Origin: Nocardia sp.
GTDB taxonomy: Bacteria > Actinomycetota > Actinomycetes > Mycobacteriales > Mycobacteriaceae
Assembly (NCBI GenBank): GCA_013361595.1
Contig: JABFXT010000853.1
Span: forward strand, 1-11,515
Length of the DNA: 11,515 nt
Direction: 5' to 3'
This document shows positions 1 through 6,093 of this stretch, one piece after another (position 1 is the first letter of the stretch; every line of letters starts with the position of its first letter). The notes beneath the pieces are model-generated. The model saw only the letters and a program-made list of their open reading frames with translations, was not told where the DNA came from and made no database searches. The translations under genes and the position numbers were made by a program.

Positions 1-45
1 CTCCTGCGGTACTAGTTGTGTGACGATCCCACTGCCCAGACTAAC

Positions 46-59
46 CGGACCACGGTCCG
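46..59. promoter_or_regulatory. Candidate TetR-family operator (perfect inverted repeat)
   Basis: CGGACC-AC-GGTCCG is a perfect 6-2-6 inverted repeat. It lies 31 nt before the chosen start of the TetR-family gene and directly before a -10-like TACATT at 61-66. TetR-family genes are commonly autoregulated through palindromes overlapping their own promoter, so an autorepression site is a reasonable inference. A short GC-rich palindrome can occur by chance in this DNA. Confidence 0.4.
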
Positions 60-60
60 C

Positions 61-77
61 TACATTCCTCCGGAGGG
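61..77 (+). promoter_or_regulatory. Possible -10 element and ribosome binding site of the TetR gene
   Basis: TACATT (61-66) fits the actinobacterial -10 pattern TANNNT, and GGAGGG (72-77) is a good Shine-Dalgarno core. The core lies 12 nt before the GTG at 90, longer than the usual 5-10 nt. No -35 match is visible. If TACATT is the -10, transcription would start near 72-73, leaving the Shine-Dalgarno at the extreme 5' end of the mRNA, so one of the two assignments may be wrong. Confidence 0.3.
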
Positions 78-89
78 ACGCACCGCCCC

Positions 90-815
90 GTGAACTACGA
101 CACACTCAGTCCGGATTCCACCGGTTCCGGGCCCCCGGCCGAACCGCGGCACAACCCGGTGCCCGAACCGCCGTCGGCACAACCGCTCCAGGTCCGAGCG
201 CCGCAGCGGGTAGGGCCGGCGCTACCCGGAACCGCCGAACCCGCCGAACGCGCCGACGCGGCCCGCAACCGGCGCCGGCTGCTCGACGCCGCCCAGGAAC
301 TCGTCCGCGAACACGGAGTCGACGCGCTCACCATGGACGCACTCGCGAAACGGGCCGGCGTCGGAAAGGGCACCGTGTTCCGGCGGTTCGGCAACCGCAC
401 CGGTCTCATGTACGCCCTGCTGGACCATTCCGAGACGCTGGCCCAGGAAGCATTCATCTTCGGCCCGCCACCGCTGGGGCCCGGGGCACCACCGGTGGAG
501 CGACTCGTCGCGTTCGGGCGGGCGCGGCTACTCGATATCGAAGTGGAGGGCGAACTGCACCGGGCCGCCGAACTCGGCTCGTCCGAGAACCATTACAGCA
601 GTCGGCCCTACCTGGTTCTGAAGACCCACGTGACGATGCTGCTGCGTGATGCGGGAGCAGTCGGCGATCCGGCGCTGCTGGCCGATGCCCTGCTCGCCAC
701 ACTCGGCGCGGGCCTGGTCCTGCATCAGATCCGGACGCTCGGCCACAGCCGCGAGCAGATCGGCGACAACTGGGAAGCCCTTGTTCGCCGCGTAGCCGAT
801 CCGGCCGCGCAGTAG
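90..815 (+). CDS. TetR/AcrR-family transcriptional regulator
   Basis: This 241-aa protein is a predicted cytoplasmic DNA-binding repressor with unknown ligand and targets. The helix-turn-helix domain spans about residues 58-108: an alanine-rich first helix (RRRLLDAAQELV), then TMDALAKRAGVGKGTVFRRFGNRTGL, which is the classic TetR recognition-helix pattern. Residues 120-241 form the all-helical ligand-binding half and do not show the effector. The first 55 residues are unusual: rich in proline and low in complexity, without match to the TetR fold. GTG at 90 was chosen because a strong Shine-Dalgarno precedes it. A later GTG at 159 would remove part of the extension. nadE follows after 11 nt on the same strand, and a palindrome at 46-59 is a candidate autoregulatory operator. 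The family call is firm; a link between regulator and NAD synthesis is only inferred from adjacency. Confidence 0.9.
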   Translation: MNYDTLSPDSTGSGPPAEPRHNPVPEPPSAQPLQVRAPQRVGPALPGTAEPAERADAARNRRRLLDAAQELVREHGVDALTMDALAKRAGVGKGTVFRRFGNRTGLMYALLDHSETLAQEAFIFGPPPLGPGAPPVERLVAFGRARLLDIEVEGELHRAAELGSSENHYSSRPYLVLKTHVTMLLRDAGAVGDPALLADALLATLGAGLVLHQIRTLGHSREQIGDNWEALVRRVADPAAQ

Positions 816-829
816 AGTGATCCGGCATG
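813..829 (+). promoter_or_regulatory. Candidate leaderless promoter of nadE
   Basis: TAGAGT (813-818) matches TANNNT and ends 8 nt before the nadE ATG at 827. Its first three bases are the stop codon of the TetR gene. There is no Shine-Dalgarno between the two genes. Transcription starting at or just before the ATG would give a leaderless mRNA and allow nadE expression independent of the TetR gene. No -35 match supports it. Confidence 0.35.
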
Positions 830-1651
830 GGAAACCTGCGTGAACAGATCATCTCCGAGTTGGGTGTGCTGCCGAACATCGAACCGAAGGACGAGGTTCG
901 GCGCCGCGTCGATTTCCTGAAGGACTATCTGCGCGCTACACCGGCAAAGGGTTTCGTGCTCGGCATCAGTGGCGGCCAGGACAGCGCCCTCGCGGGGCGG
1001 CTGTGCCAGCTGGCCGCCGAGGAGTTACGCGCCGAAGGCCACGAGGCCCGGTTCGTCGCGGTGCGGCTGCCCTACGGAGTACAGGCCGACGAGGCCGATG
1101 CCCGTATCTCCATGACATTCGTCGCGCCCGACGAATCGGTGGTGGTGAACGTCCGGCCCGGCGCGAACGCCGTGGCAGCCGAGGTCGCCTCGGCCCTCAA
1201 GGTCGGCAAACTACGAGATTTCGTACGCGGCAACATCAAGGCCCGCGAACGGATGGTGATCCAGTACGCCCTCGCCGGACAGGAGAATCTGCTGGTGGTC
1301 GGCACCGATCACGCGGCCGAGGCGGTGACCGGTTTCTTCACCAAATTCGGTGACGGCGGTGTGGACGTGACCCCGCTGACCGGTCTGTCCAAGCGCCAGG
1401 GCGCGGCCCTGCTCGAGGAGCTCGGCGCTCCCGCACGACTGTCGTCCAAGGTGCCCACCGCCGATCTGGAGGACGACCGTCCGGCACTGCCCGACGAGGA
1501 AGCGCTCGGCCTGCGCTACAGCGAGATCGACGACTACCTCGAGGGCAAGGACGTCACCGACGAGGTCGCGAAGCGGATCGAGACGGTCTTCCGCAACACC
1601 CGGCACAAACGGGCCGTGCCGGTCACCCCGCTCGACGACTGGTGGCGCTGA
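827..1651 (+). CDS. nadE: Ammonia-dependent NAD+ synthetase
   Basis: NadE (EC 6.3.1.5) catalyses the last step of NAD+ synthesis: ATP-dependent amidation of nicotinic acid adenine dinucleotide with ammonia, through an adenylylated intermediate. The 274-aa length matches the short, synthetase-only E. coli/Bacillus form. The ATP-pyrophosphatase P-loop SGGQDS is at residues 48-53. Family-typical GTDHAAE lies at 159-165, followed by [17 protein letters not shown] and GLSKRQ. The C-terminus ([16 protein letters not shown]) is also typical of this form. No nitrilase-type glutaminase domain is present, so the enzyme should use free ammonia rather than glutamine. ATG at 827 gives the family-typical N-terminus. 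It follows the TetR gene by 11 nt and may have its own leaderless promoter. The function is very secure. Confidence 0.96.
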   Translation: MGNLREQIISELGVLPNIEPKDEVRRRVDFLKDYLRATPAKGFVLGISGGQDSALAGRLCQLAAEELRAEGHEARFVAVRLPYGVQADEADARISMTFVAPDESVVVNVRPGANAVAAEVASALKVGKLRDFVRGNIKARERMVIQYALAGQENLLVVGTDHAAEAVTGFFTKFGDGGVDVTPLTGLSKRQGAALLEELGAPARLSSKVPTADLEDDRPALPDEEALGLRYSEIDDYLEGKDVTDEVAKRIETVFRNTRHKRAVPVTPLDDWWR

Positions 1652-1677
1652 GCGAAGGCCGGATCCGGCCACGCCAC
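1642..1677. terminator. Candidate hairpin terminator after nadE
   Basis: A perfect 14-nt palindrome GGCCGGATCCGGCC (1657-1670) begins 6 nt after the nadE stop. It is flanked by a further matching pair, GTGGCG (1642-1647) and CGCCAC (1672-1677), so a composite stem can form. No T-tract follows, which is common for actinobacterial hairpin terminators, so the function is inferred. Confidence 0.35.
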
Positions 1678-1711
1678 AGCCCACGCCGATGGGCTGCCGC
1701 CCCTCCCCGAT

Positions 1712-1728
1712 GCTCGCCCCCAGCGAGC
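1712..1728. terminator. Second hairpin in the nadE-sigma gap
   Basis: GCTCGC (1712-1717) and GCGAGC (1723-1728) form a perfect 6-bp stem with a 5-nt C-rich loop. It lies between nadE and the ECF41 sigma gene and has no T-tract. It could help the upstream palindrome end nadE transcription or be incidental. Confidence 0.25.
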
Positions 1729-1734
1729 GTCTCA

Positions 1735-1750
1735 CTGGGTGAATTCCCAG
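1735..1750. promoter_or_regulatory. Inverted repeat upstream of the ECF41 sigma gene
   Basis: CTGGG-TGAATT-CCCAG is a perfect 5-6-5 inverted repeat centred about 45 nt before the chosen sigma-factor start. Its size and position would suit an operator, but no named regulator consensus is recognised and no clear -10 lies beside it. Confidence 0.2.
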
Positions 1751-1787
1751 GGTGTGCCGGTCGAGGGGGTGGACGTGCCCGGTATCG

Positions 1788-2744
1788 GTGACCGACGATA
1801 TCCGCATGTTGCTCACGCGCGAGGCCGATCTGTTCGAAGGCTCCAGGGCCCGCTTGCAGGCGATCGCCTATCGCCTGCTGGGCTCGGCCGGCGATGCCGA
1901 GGACGCGGTGCAGGAGACATACCTGCGCTGGCAGGCCGCCGACCGCGAGCACGTCGAGACTCCCGAGGCGTGGCTGACCAAGGTGCTCACCAATCTCTGC
2001 CTCAACCAGCTCACCTCCGCCCGCGCCCGCCGGGAGACCTATGTGGGTCAGTGGCTTCCGGAACCGGTACTGGCCGGCAGCGCGATGCTGGGCCCGGCCG
2101 ACACCGTGGAGCAGCGGGAATCCGTTTCGATCGCCATGCTCACGCTCATGGAGCGACTCACCGCCAAAGAGCGCGTCGTCTACGTACTGCGTGAGGCCTT
2201 CGGCTACCCCCACCACGAGATCGCCGAACTGCTCGACATCACCGATGCCAACTGCCAGCAGATCTACCGCCGTGCCAAACAGCATCTCTCGACCGAACGC
2301 GCGCGCATCGAGGTCGACGGGGCCGCCGCTCGACGGATCGTGGCGGAGTTCCTGGCCGCGGCGGTCAGCGGACGGACCGACACGCTGGTGACACTGCTCA
2401 CCGACGATGCCTCCATCATCGGCGACGGCGGCGAATTCGTCGCGACGCTGAACCGGCCACTGGTCGGCGCGGAACGCGTCGCGCGGTTCGTGCGGCTCGC
2501 GATCAAGCCCTCGAACGGCACATGGGACAAGCTCGGCAAACCCGAGATGTTCGCGGCCGTCGCCAACGGCATGCCCGCGCTGGTGCTGGTATCCGAGGAT
2601 CGGGTCGTCGGCATCTTGGTCCTGCACGTCACCGTCGACGGTATCGCCGCCGTGCACGGCCACGCCAACCCCGACAAGCTGGGGTACGCCAACCGTCAGT
2701 GGGCCGGCTACACACCGGGAGCACCTCTACCCGAATTGTGGTGA
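1788..2744 (+). CDS. sigJ: ECF41-group RNA polymerase sigma factor with SnoaL-like C-terminal domain
   Basis: This 318-aa extracytoplasmic-function sigma factor resembles mycobacterial SigJ. Region sigma-2 covers about residues 10-80 (AYRLLGSAGDAEDAVQET). Sigma-4 covers about 112-170, with the helix-turn-helix EIAELLDITDANCQQIYRRAK. ECF41 hallmarks are present: WLPEP in the linker (89-93) and NPDKL near the C-terminus (294-298). The usual DGGG[RK] motif is DGGE here (213-216). Residues about 178-300 form the SnoaL/NTF2-like domain, which in this group replaces a separate anti-sigma factor and modulates core-polymerase binding. GTG at 1788 was chosen because the region-2 homology begins soon after. 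An upstream GTG at 1752 adds 12 unlike residues, and ATG at 1806 is possible; none has a convincing Shine-Dalgarno. The oxidoreductase downstream is the expected partner type. The signal sensed is unknown. Confidence 0.9.
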   Translation: MTDDIRMLLTREADLFEGSRARLQAIAYRLLGSAGDAEDAVQETYLRWQAADREHVETPEAWLTKVLTNLCLNQLTSARARRETYVGQWLPEPVLAGSAMLGPADTVEQRESVSIAMLTLMERLTAKERVVYVLREAFGYPHHEIAELLDITDANCQQIYRRAKQHLSTERARIEVDGAAARRIVAEFLAAAVSGRTDTLVTLLTDDASIIGDGGEFVATLNRPLVGAERVARFVRLAIKPSNGTWDKLGKPEMFAAVANGMPALVLVSEDRVVGILVLHVTVDGIAAVHGHANPDKLGYANRQWAGYTPGAPLPELW

Positions 2745-2755
2745 CCCACATCACA
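2740..2755. promoter_or_regulatory. Candidate CRP/GlxR-type cAMP-receptor operator
   Basis: GGTGA-CCCACA-TCACA matches 9 of 10 specified positions of TGTGA-N6-TCACA, the consensus of mycobacterial CRP and corynebacterial GlxR. It overlaps the stop codon of the sigma gene and lies about 70 nt upstream of the oxidoreductase start, a sensible place to regulate that gene. Binding is inferred from the match alone. Confidence 0.45.
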
Positions 2756-2764
2756 GCCGAGAGC

Positions 2765-2790
2765 TGTCAGTCTTCATGACCCTGTCCGGT
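2765..2790 (+). promoter_or_regulatory. Weak candidate ECF41-dependent promoter
   Basis: TGTCAGT (2765-2771) resembles the reported ECF41 -35 motif TGTCACA, and CGGT (2787-2790), 15 nt on, weakly resembles the -10 motif CGTC. ECF41 sigmas typically transcribe the adjacent partner gene, so a site is expected in this gap. The -10 match is poor, so the exact position is uncertain. Confidence 0.3.
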
Positions 2791-2813
2791 TCAGGTATCG
2801 AACCCACCGAGAC

Positions 2814-2818
2814 AGGAG
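2814..2818 (+). promoter_or_regulatory. Ribosome binding site of the oxidoreductase gene
   Basis: AGGAG lies 7 nt before ATG 2826. It is the clearest Shine-Dalgarno in the window and fixes this start. It also implies a leadered transcript, unlike several neighbours. Confidence 0.7.
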
Positions 2819-2825
2819 CAAGACC

Positions 2826-4010
2826 ATGAAGCATCGCATCGTCGTCCTCGGAGCCGGGTACGCCGGAGCCATCACCGCCGGCCGCCTGGCCAAGCGACTG
2901 CACCGCGACGACATCGAGATCACCCTGGTCAACGCCGATCCCGCTTTCGTCGAACGGATCCGGCTGCATCAGCTCGCCGCCGGTCAGGATCTGCCGGTCC
3001 GCCCACTGCGGAAGATTTTCGCGGGGACCGGCGTCGGTGTGCGGATCGCGTGGGTCGATTCGGTCGACGTGGATCGCAAAACCGTCGATCTGATCGGCGC
3101 GAACGGCGCCGAGACACTGGCCTACGACACGCTGGTCTACGCGCTGGGCAGCGCCGTCGCCGACTACGGCGTGCCCGGCGTCGCCGAGCACACGCACAAT
3201 GTGGCGAGCAAACAGGCCGCGCTGCGGTTACGGGAGCGCCTGAACGAGTTGGTGCCGGGCGATACGGTATTGGTCGTGGGGGGCGGTCTGACCAGCATCG
3301 AAACGGCGACCGAGATCGCCGAGGCGCGGCCGGATCTGAAGGTCGCCATGGCGGCGCGCGCCGGGGTCGGCGAATGGCTCGACCAGAAAGCGCAGACCCA
3401 CCTGCGCGCCGCTTTCGAGCGTTTCGGCATCACCGTGCACGACCGCGCCGACGTCGTCCGTGTCACCGAGAACGGTGTGGTCACCCGATCGGGCGCGGAA
3501 ATCGCGGCCCGGGCGACCGTCTGGACGGCAGGTTTCGCCGTACACCCGATCGCTGCCGCGAGTACGCTCACCGTCTCCGAGGCCGGACGTATCGTCGTCG
3601 ACGCGACCCTGCGGTCTGTCTCGCACCCGGACGTCTACGCCGTCGGCGATGCCGCGCACGCCGCCGGAGTCGGTGGTAGGACGCTGCGCATGGGCTGCGC
3701 CACCGCCACTCCGATGGCCTGGCTGGCCGGCGACGTCATCGCCGCCCGGCTGACCGGTCGCAAGGTCCCGGACGCCCCGATCGGCTACAACAGCCAGTGC
3801 ATCAGCCTCGGCCGCCACGATGCCGTCGTGCAGAAGGTGACCGACGAGGACCAGCCGACCTCGAAGGTGGATACCGGCCGCAAGGGCGCGCGGGTGAAGG
3901 AGCTGATCTGCAAGGCCACCCTGTGGAGCGTCATCCATCCGACCCTGATGGCGCCCGGCCGGCGTCGTCGCGTGGCCGCGACCGCCCCGGCTCCGGTCCC
4001 GACCGCCTGA
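2826..4010 (+). CDS. NAD(P)/FAD-dependent oxidoreductase (NDH-2-like), ECF41 partner
   Basis: This 394-aa pyridine nucleotide-disulfide oxidoreductase-fold flavoprotein probably transfers electrons from NAD(P)H to an unidentified acceptor. The N-terminal FAD dinucleotide fold has GAGYAG at 9-14. A second Rossmann motif for NAD(P)H, GGGLTSIE, is at 152-159. WTAGF (233-237) and the FAD-binding YAVGDAAH (271-278) complete the family signature. No redox-active CxxC pair is seen, which argues against a disulfide reductase and for a type II NADH dehydrogenase-like or quinone/ferredoxin-type reductase. No transmembrane segment is evident; the basic C-terminal tail (GRRRRVAATAP) might support membrane association. 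ECF41 sigma genes usually neighbour a carboxymuconolactone decarboxylase, oxidoreductase or epimerase, so this is the probable regulon target. The start is fixed by AGGAG at 2814-2818. The substrate is unknown. Confidence 0.88.
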   Translation: MKHRIVVLGAGYAGAITAGRLAKRLHRDDIEITLVNADPAFVERIRLHQLAAGQDLPVRPLRKIFAGTGVGVRIAWVDSVDVDRKTVDLIGANGAETLAYDTLVYALGSAVADYGVPGVAEHTHNVASKQAALRLRERLNELVPGDTVLVVGGGLTSIETATEIAEARPDLKVAMAARAGVGEWLDQKAQTHLRAAFERFGITVHDRADVVRVTENGVVTRSGAEIAARATVWTAGFAVHPIAAASTLTVSEAGRIVVDATLRSVSHPDVYAVGDAAHAAGVGGRTLRMGCATATPMAWLAGDVIAARLTGRKVPDAPIGYNSQCISLGRHDAVVQKVTDEDQPTSKVDTGRKGARVKELICKATLWSVIHPTLMAPGRRRRVAATAPAPVPTA

Positions 4011-4030
4011 GGCCCGCGTGCGGCGTCGAC

Positions 4031-4066
4031 GTTGCGCCCGGCCCTCTGCACAGGGCTGGGCGCAGC
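4031..4066. terminator. Bidirectional hairpin terminator between convergent genes
   Basis: Arms at 4033-4045 and 4052-4064 pair over 13 positions with one G/T mismatch, closing a 6-nt CTGCAC loop. The stem extends outward by a G-T and a G-C pair to 4031-4066. It is the strongest hairpin in the 184-nt gap between the two convergent transcription units. There is no T-tract, so a termination role is inferred from position and symmetry. Confidence 0.5.
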
Positions 4067-4194
4067 AGACCTCGCCGCCGCGCCATTGCTCGCAGCAGTT
4101 CGGTGATCGGGTCGAGGTCGGGGCCGACGGCACGGCGGAAGCGCGGGCAGTCCGTTCCGTGTCCTACCGACCAGGTCGCCACCACGGCGGCAAC

Positions 4195-5484
4195 CTACCG
4201 TCGCGGGAGCTCGCCGGATACGAACTCCGGACCCTCGGCAACCTCCGTCTCGGCCAGTCTGCGGCGGAGATAGCGGCGGGCGGGATCGTTACCGGCCGCC
4301 GCTATCGCGGCCCGGTACTCGCGCGCCGCATCGGTACGGCGGCCCGCCCGCCGGTACAGATCGGCGCGGGCAGCCGTGACGAGCTGCCCGCCGGCCAGTC
4401 GTTGGTCGCCGGCCACCGCGTCCAGTGCCAGCAGGCCCGCTTCCGGACCGTCGCGCAGGCCCACCGCGATCGCGCGGTTCACCCGGGCAACCGGTGAGGG
4501 CGCGAGGGCCAGCAGATCGTCGTAGGCGGCGACGATGGCCGGCCAATCGGTCGCCGCCCAATCCGGTGCCGTGGCATGGGCCGCCGCGATCCGGGCCTGC
4601 GCCAGATACGGACCGTTCCCGTCCGCGGCGGCGCGGACCAGGTGGTTCAGCCCCGCGCGAATCGCCACCCGATCCCAGCGGTTCCGGTCCTGCTCGGCGA
4701 GCGGAACCAGTTCTCCGTCGCCGGTTCGACGCTGCGCTCGACGACTGTCGGTCAGCAGCATCAGCGCCAGTAGTGCGTGGCTCTCCGACCGGACCGCGCG
4801 CTCGGCATCCGGGAGCAGCTCGCAGAGCAACCGCCCCACCCGGATCGCCTCATCGCACAGTTCGTCGCGTACTGCGCTGGGCCCGGCGGTCGCGAAATAG
4901 CCCTCGGTGAACAGCAGATACACCACTGCGAGCACGGTCGGCGCCCGTTCGGGCAGCAGCCGGGCCGGCGGGACCCGCAACGGTATCCGGGCCTGTCGGA
5001 TCTTGGCCTTGGCCCGGGTGATCCGTTGCGCGACCGTCGCTTCCGGTTGCAGGAACATCCGGGCGATCTCGGCTGTCCGCAATCCGCAGACGAACCGCAG
5101 GGTCAACGCCACCCGGGCCGGCTCCGCGAGCGCGGGATGGCAGCAGGTGAAGATCATCACCAGCCGATCGTCGGAGAAGCCGGTATCCGGATCCGCGGGG
5201 GCCGGCTCGGGATCGAACCGTACGGCGTCGCGCTCCTTGTCGGACCGCGCCGCTTCGCGGCGCAACCGGTCCAGCGCTCGATTGCGGGCCGTCGTGGTGA
5301 TCCACGCACCCGGCCGCGCCGGGACACCGTCGCGCGGCCAGGTACGCAGCGCGGTGGCGAACGCTTCCTGCACCGCGTCCTCGGCCAGTTCGATATCGCC
5401 GGTGAGCCGGGCGACAGTAGCCACGGCGCGGCCGAACTCGGCGCGATACACACCGTCGAGTCCGGCCGTCCCGCTGTCGCTCAC
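4195..5484 (-). CDS. ECF42-group RNA polymerase sigma factor (DUF6596/TPR-like C-terminus)
   Basis: This 429-aa ECF sigma factor carries the long C-terminal extension of group ECF42, about 400-430 aa in the family. Sigma-2 is at about residues 10-80 (LAEDAVQEAFATALRTWP, then NRALDRLRREAAR for -10 recognition). Sigma-4 follows FTCCHPAL at about 112-170 (LRTAEIARMFLQPEATVAQRITRAKAKIR). The DUF6596-like helical region starts near YLLFTEGYFA at about 190-200 and runs into TPR-like helices (VARVNRAIAVGLRDGPEAGLLALD, then ADLYRRAGRRTDAAREYRAAIA). This extension substitutes for an anti-sigma factor in the group. The GTG start overlaps the stop of the DGPF gene by 4 nt (GTGA), indicating translational coupling, and DGPF proteins are the conserved partners of ECF42. 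Here the pair trails moaA-moaD. The group call is confident; the signal is unknown. Confidence 0.92.
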   Translation of the reverse strand: MSDSGTAGLDGVYRAEFGRAVATVARLTGDIELAEDAVQEAFATALRTWPRDGVPARPGAWITTTARNRALDRLRREAARSDKERDAVRFDPEPAPADPDTGFSDDRLVMIFTCCHPALAEPARVALTLRFVCGLRTAEIARMFLQPEATVAQRITRAKAKIRQARIPLRVPPARLLPERAPTVLAVVYLLFTEGYFATAGPSAVRDELCDEAIRVGRLLCELLPDAERAVRSESHALLALMLLTDSRRAQRRTGDGELVPLAEQDRNRWDRVAIRAGLNHLVRAAADGNGPYLAQARIAAAHATAPDWAATDWPAIVAAYDDLLALAPSPVARVNRAIAVGLRDGPEAGLLALDAVAGDQRLAGGQLVTAARADLYRRAGRRTDAAREYRAAIAAAGNDPARRYLRRRLAETEVAEGPEFVSGELPRR

Positions 5485-5972
5485 GCGCTCAGATCGACCA
5501 CCCGTCGCACCTCGGTACCGCCCTTCGCACCGATCGGGATGAGTGCGGCGAGTTCGGTGGCCGCGCCCGCATCCGGTGCCGTGAACAGGTACAGCCCCGC
5601 GACCACCTCCGCGGACTCGGTGAACGGACCGTCGGTGATCAGCGGCCGCCCGTCCGATCCGGAACGGACCGTGGTCGCCGTCGCGGGTGGCTGCAACGCG
5701 CCGCCACCGCGGATCGCCGCCCCGGCCCGCGCACCGAACCGCTCGTGCTCGGCCACCCCGGACTCCCATTCCGGGGTACCCGGTGCCACCGCCGTATCGG
5801 CCTGCTCCCACAGCAGGGCCGTCCACCAGTCGGCCCCCGGTTCACCGTGCGGCAGCCACTGCACCAGTGGCCGGAGTTCGACCGATCCGCCGGTGGCGGC
5901 GGGCAGTCGGCGAGCGAGATCTATCGCCTGGTCGAGATCGGCCACATCGAATACGTAGAACCCGCCCACCAC
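5481..5972 (-). CDS. YCII/DGPF-domain protein, N-terminally truncated, ECF42 partner
   Basis: A 163-aa product if translation begins at the first standard start codon, GTG 5972. It holds the end of one YCII-related domain (GGFYVFDVADLDQAIDLARRLP, then GSVELRPLV at 29-37). A second, nearly complete domain follows from about residue 45 to the end, including ATATTVR (97-103), LITDGPF (111-117) and GTEVRRVVDL. DGPF proteins are ferredoxin-like-fold proteins of unsettled biochemical role, co-encoded with ECF42 sigmas. Upstream of the GTG the same frame continues with clear domain sequence, including TDGPFAENAEV, but without any ATG, GTG or TTG back to the in-frame stop at 6117-6119. The first domain has therefore lost roughly its first half at the moaD junction. 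The product may be a short functional protein, may use a non-standard start, or the gene may be decaying. Its stop overlaps the sigma start. Confidence 0.7.
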   Translation of the reverse strand: MVGGFYVFDVADLDQAIDLARRLPAATGGSVELRPLVQWLPHGEPGADWWTALLWEQADTAVAPGTPEWESGVAEHERFGARAGAAIRGGGALQPPATATTVRSGSDGRPLITDGPFTESAEVVAGLYLFTAPDAGAATELAALIPIGAKGGTEVRRVVDLSA

Positions 5973-6065
5973 CTCGGCGTTCTCGGCGAACGGGCCATCG
6001 GTGACCAGGGTCGTACCGCCGTCGCGGCGGACGGTGATCGACGTATACGGACGCGGATTCTCTAC
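5973..6065 (-). other. In-frame DGPF-domain coding remnant upstream of any usable start
   Basis: Read in the frame of the gene at 5481-5972, this stretch encodes a fragment ending SITVRRDGGTTLVTDGPFAE followed by NAE, matching the middle of a YCII/DGPF domain (compare ATTVR...LITDGPF in the second domain of the same protein). No ATG, GTG or TTG lies in frame. Recognisable homology fades near 6050-6065, and moaD ends at 6094. This is what an internal deletion that removed the promoter and 5' end would leave. Confidence 0.6.
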
Positions 6066-6093
6066 AGTTCTCGCCGAACGATTTCCGCAACGA

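Noticed and set aside
20..649. Plus-strand open frame of 209 codons overlapping the TetR gene
   Set aside because: Arginine-rich, low-complexity translation without any recognisable domain; a high-GC shadow of the TetR frame.
1623..2663. Minus-strand open frame of 346 codons opposite the ECF41 sigma gene
   Set aside because: Gly/His/Arg/Gln-rich antisense translation with no domain; the plus-strand sigma factor fully explains the region.
4777..5958. Plus-strand open frame of 393 codons opposite the ECF42 and DGPF genes
   Set aside because: No recognisable motif; it lies antisense to genes with clear family signatures.
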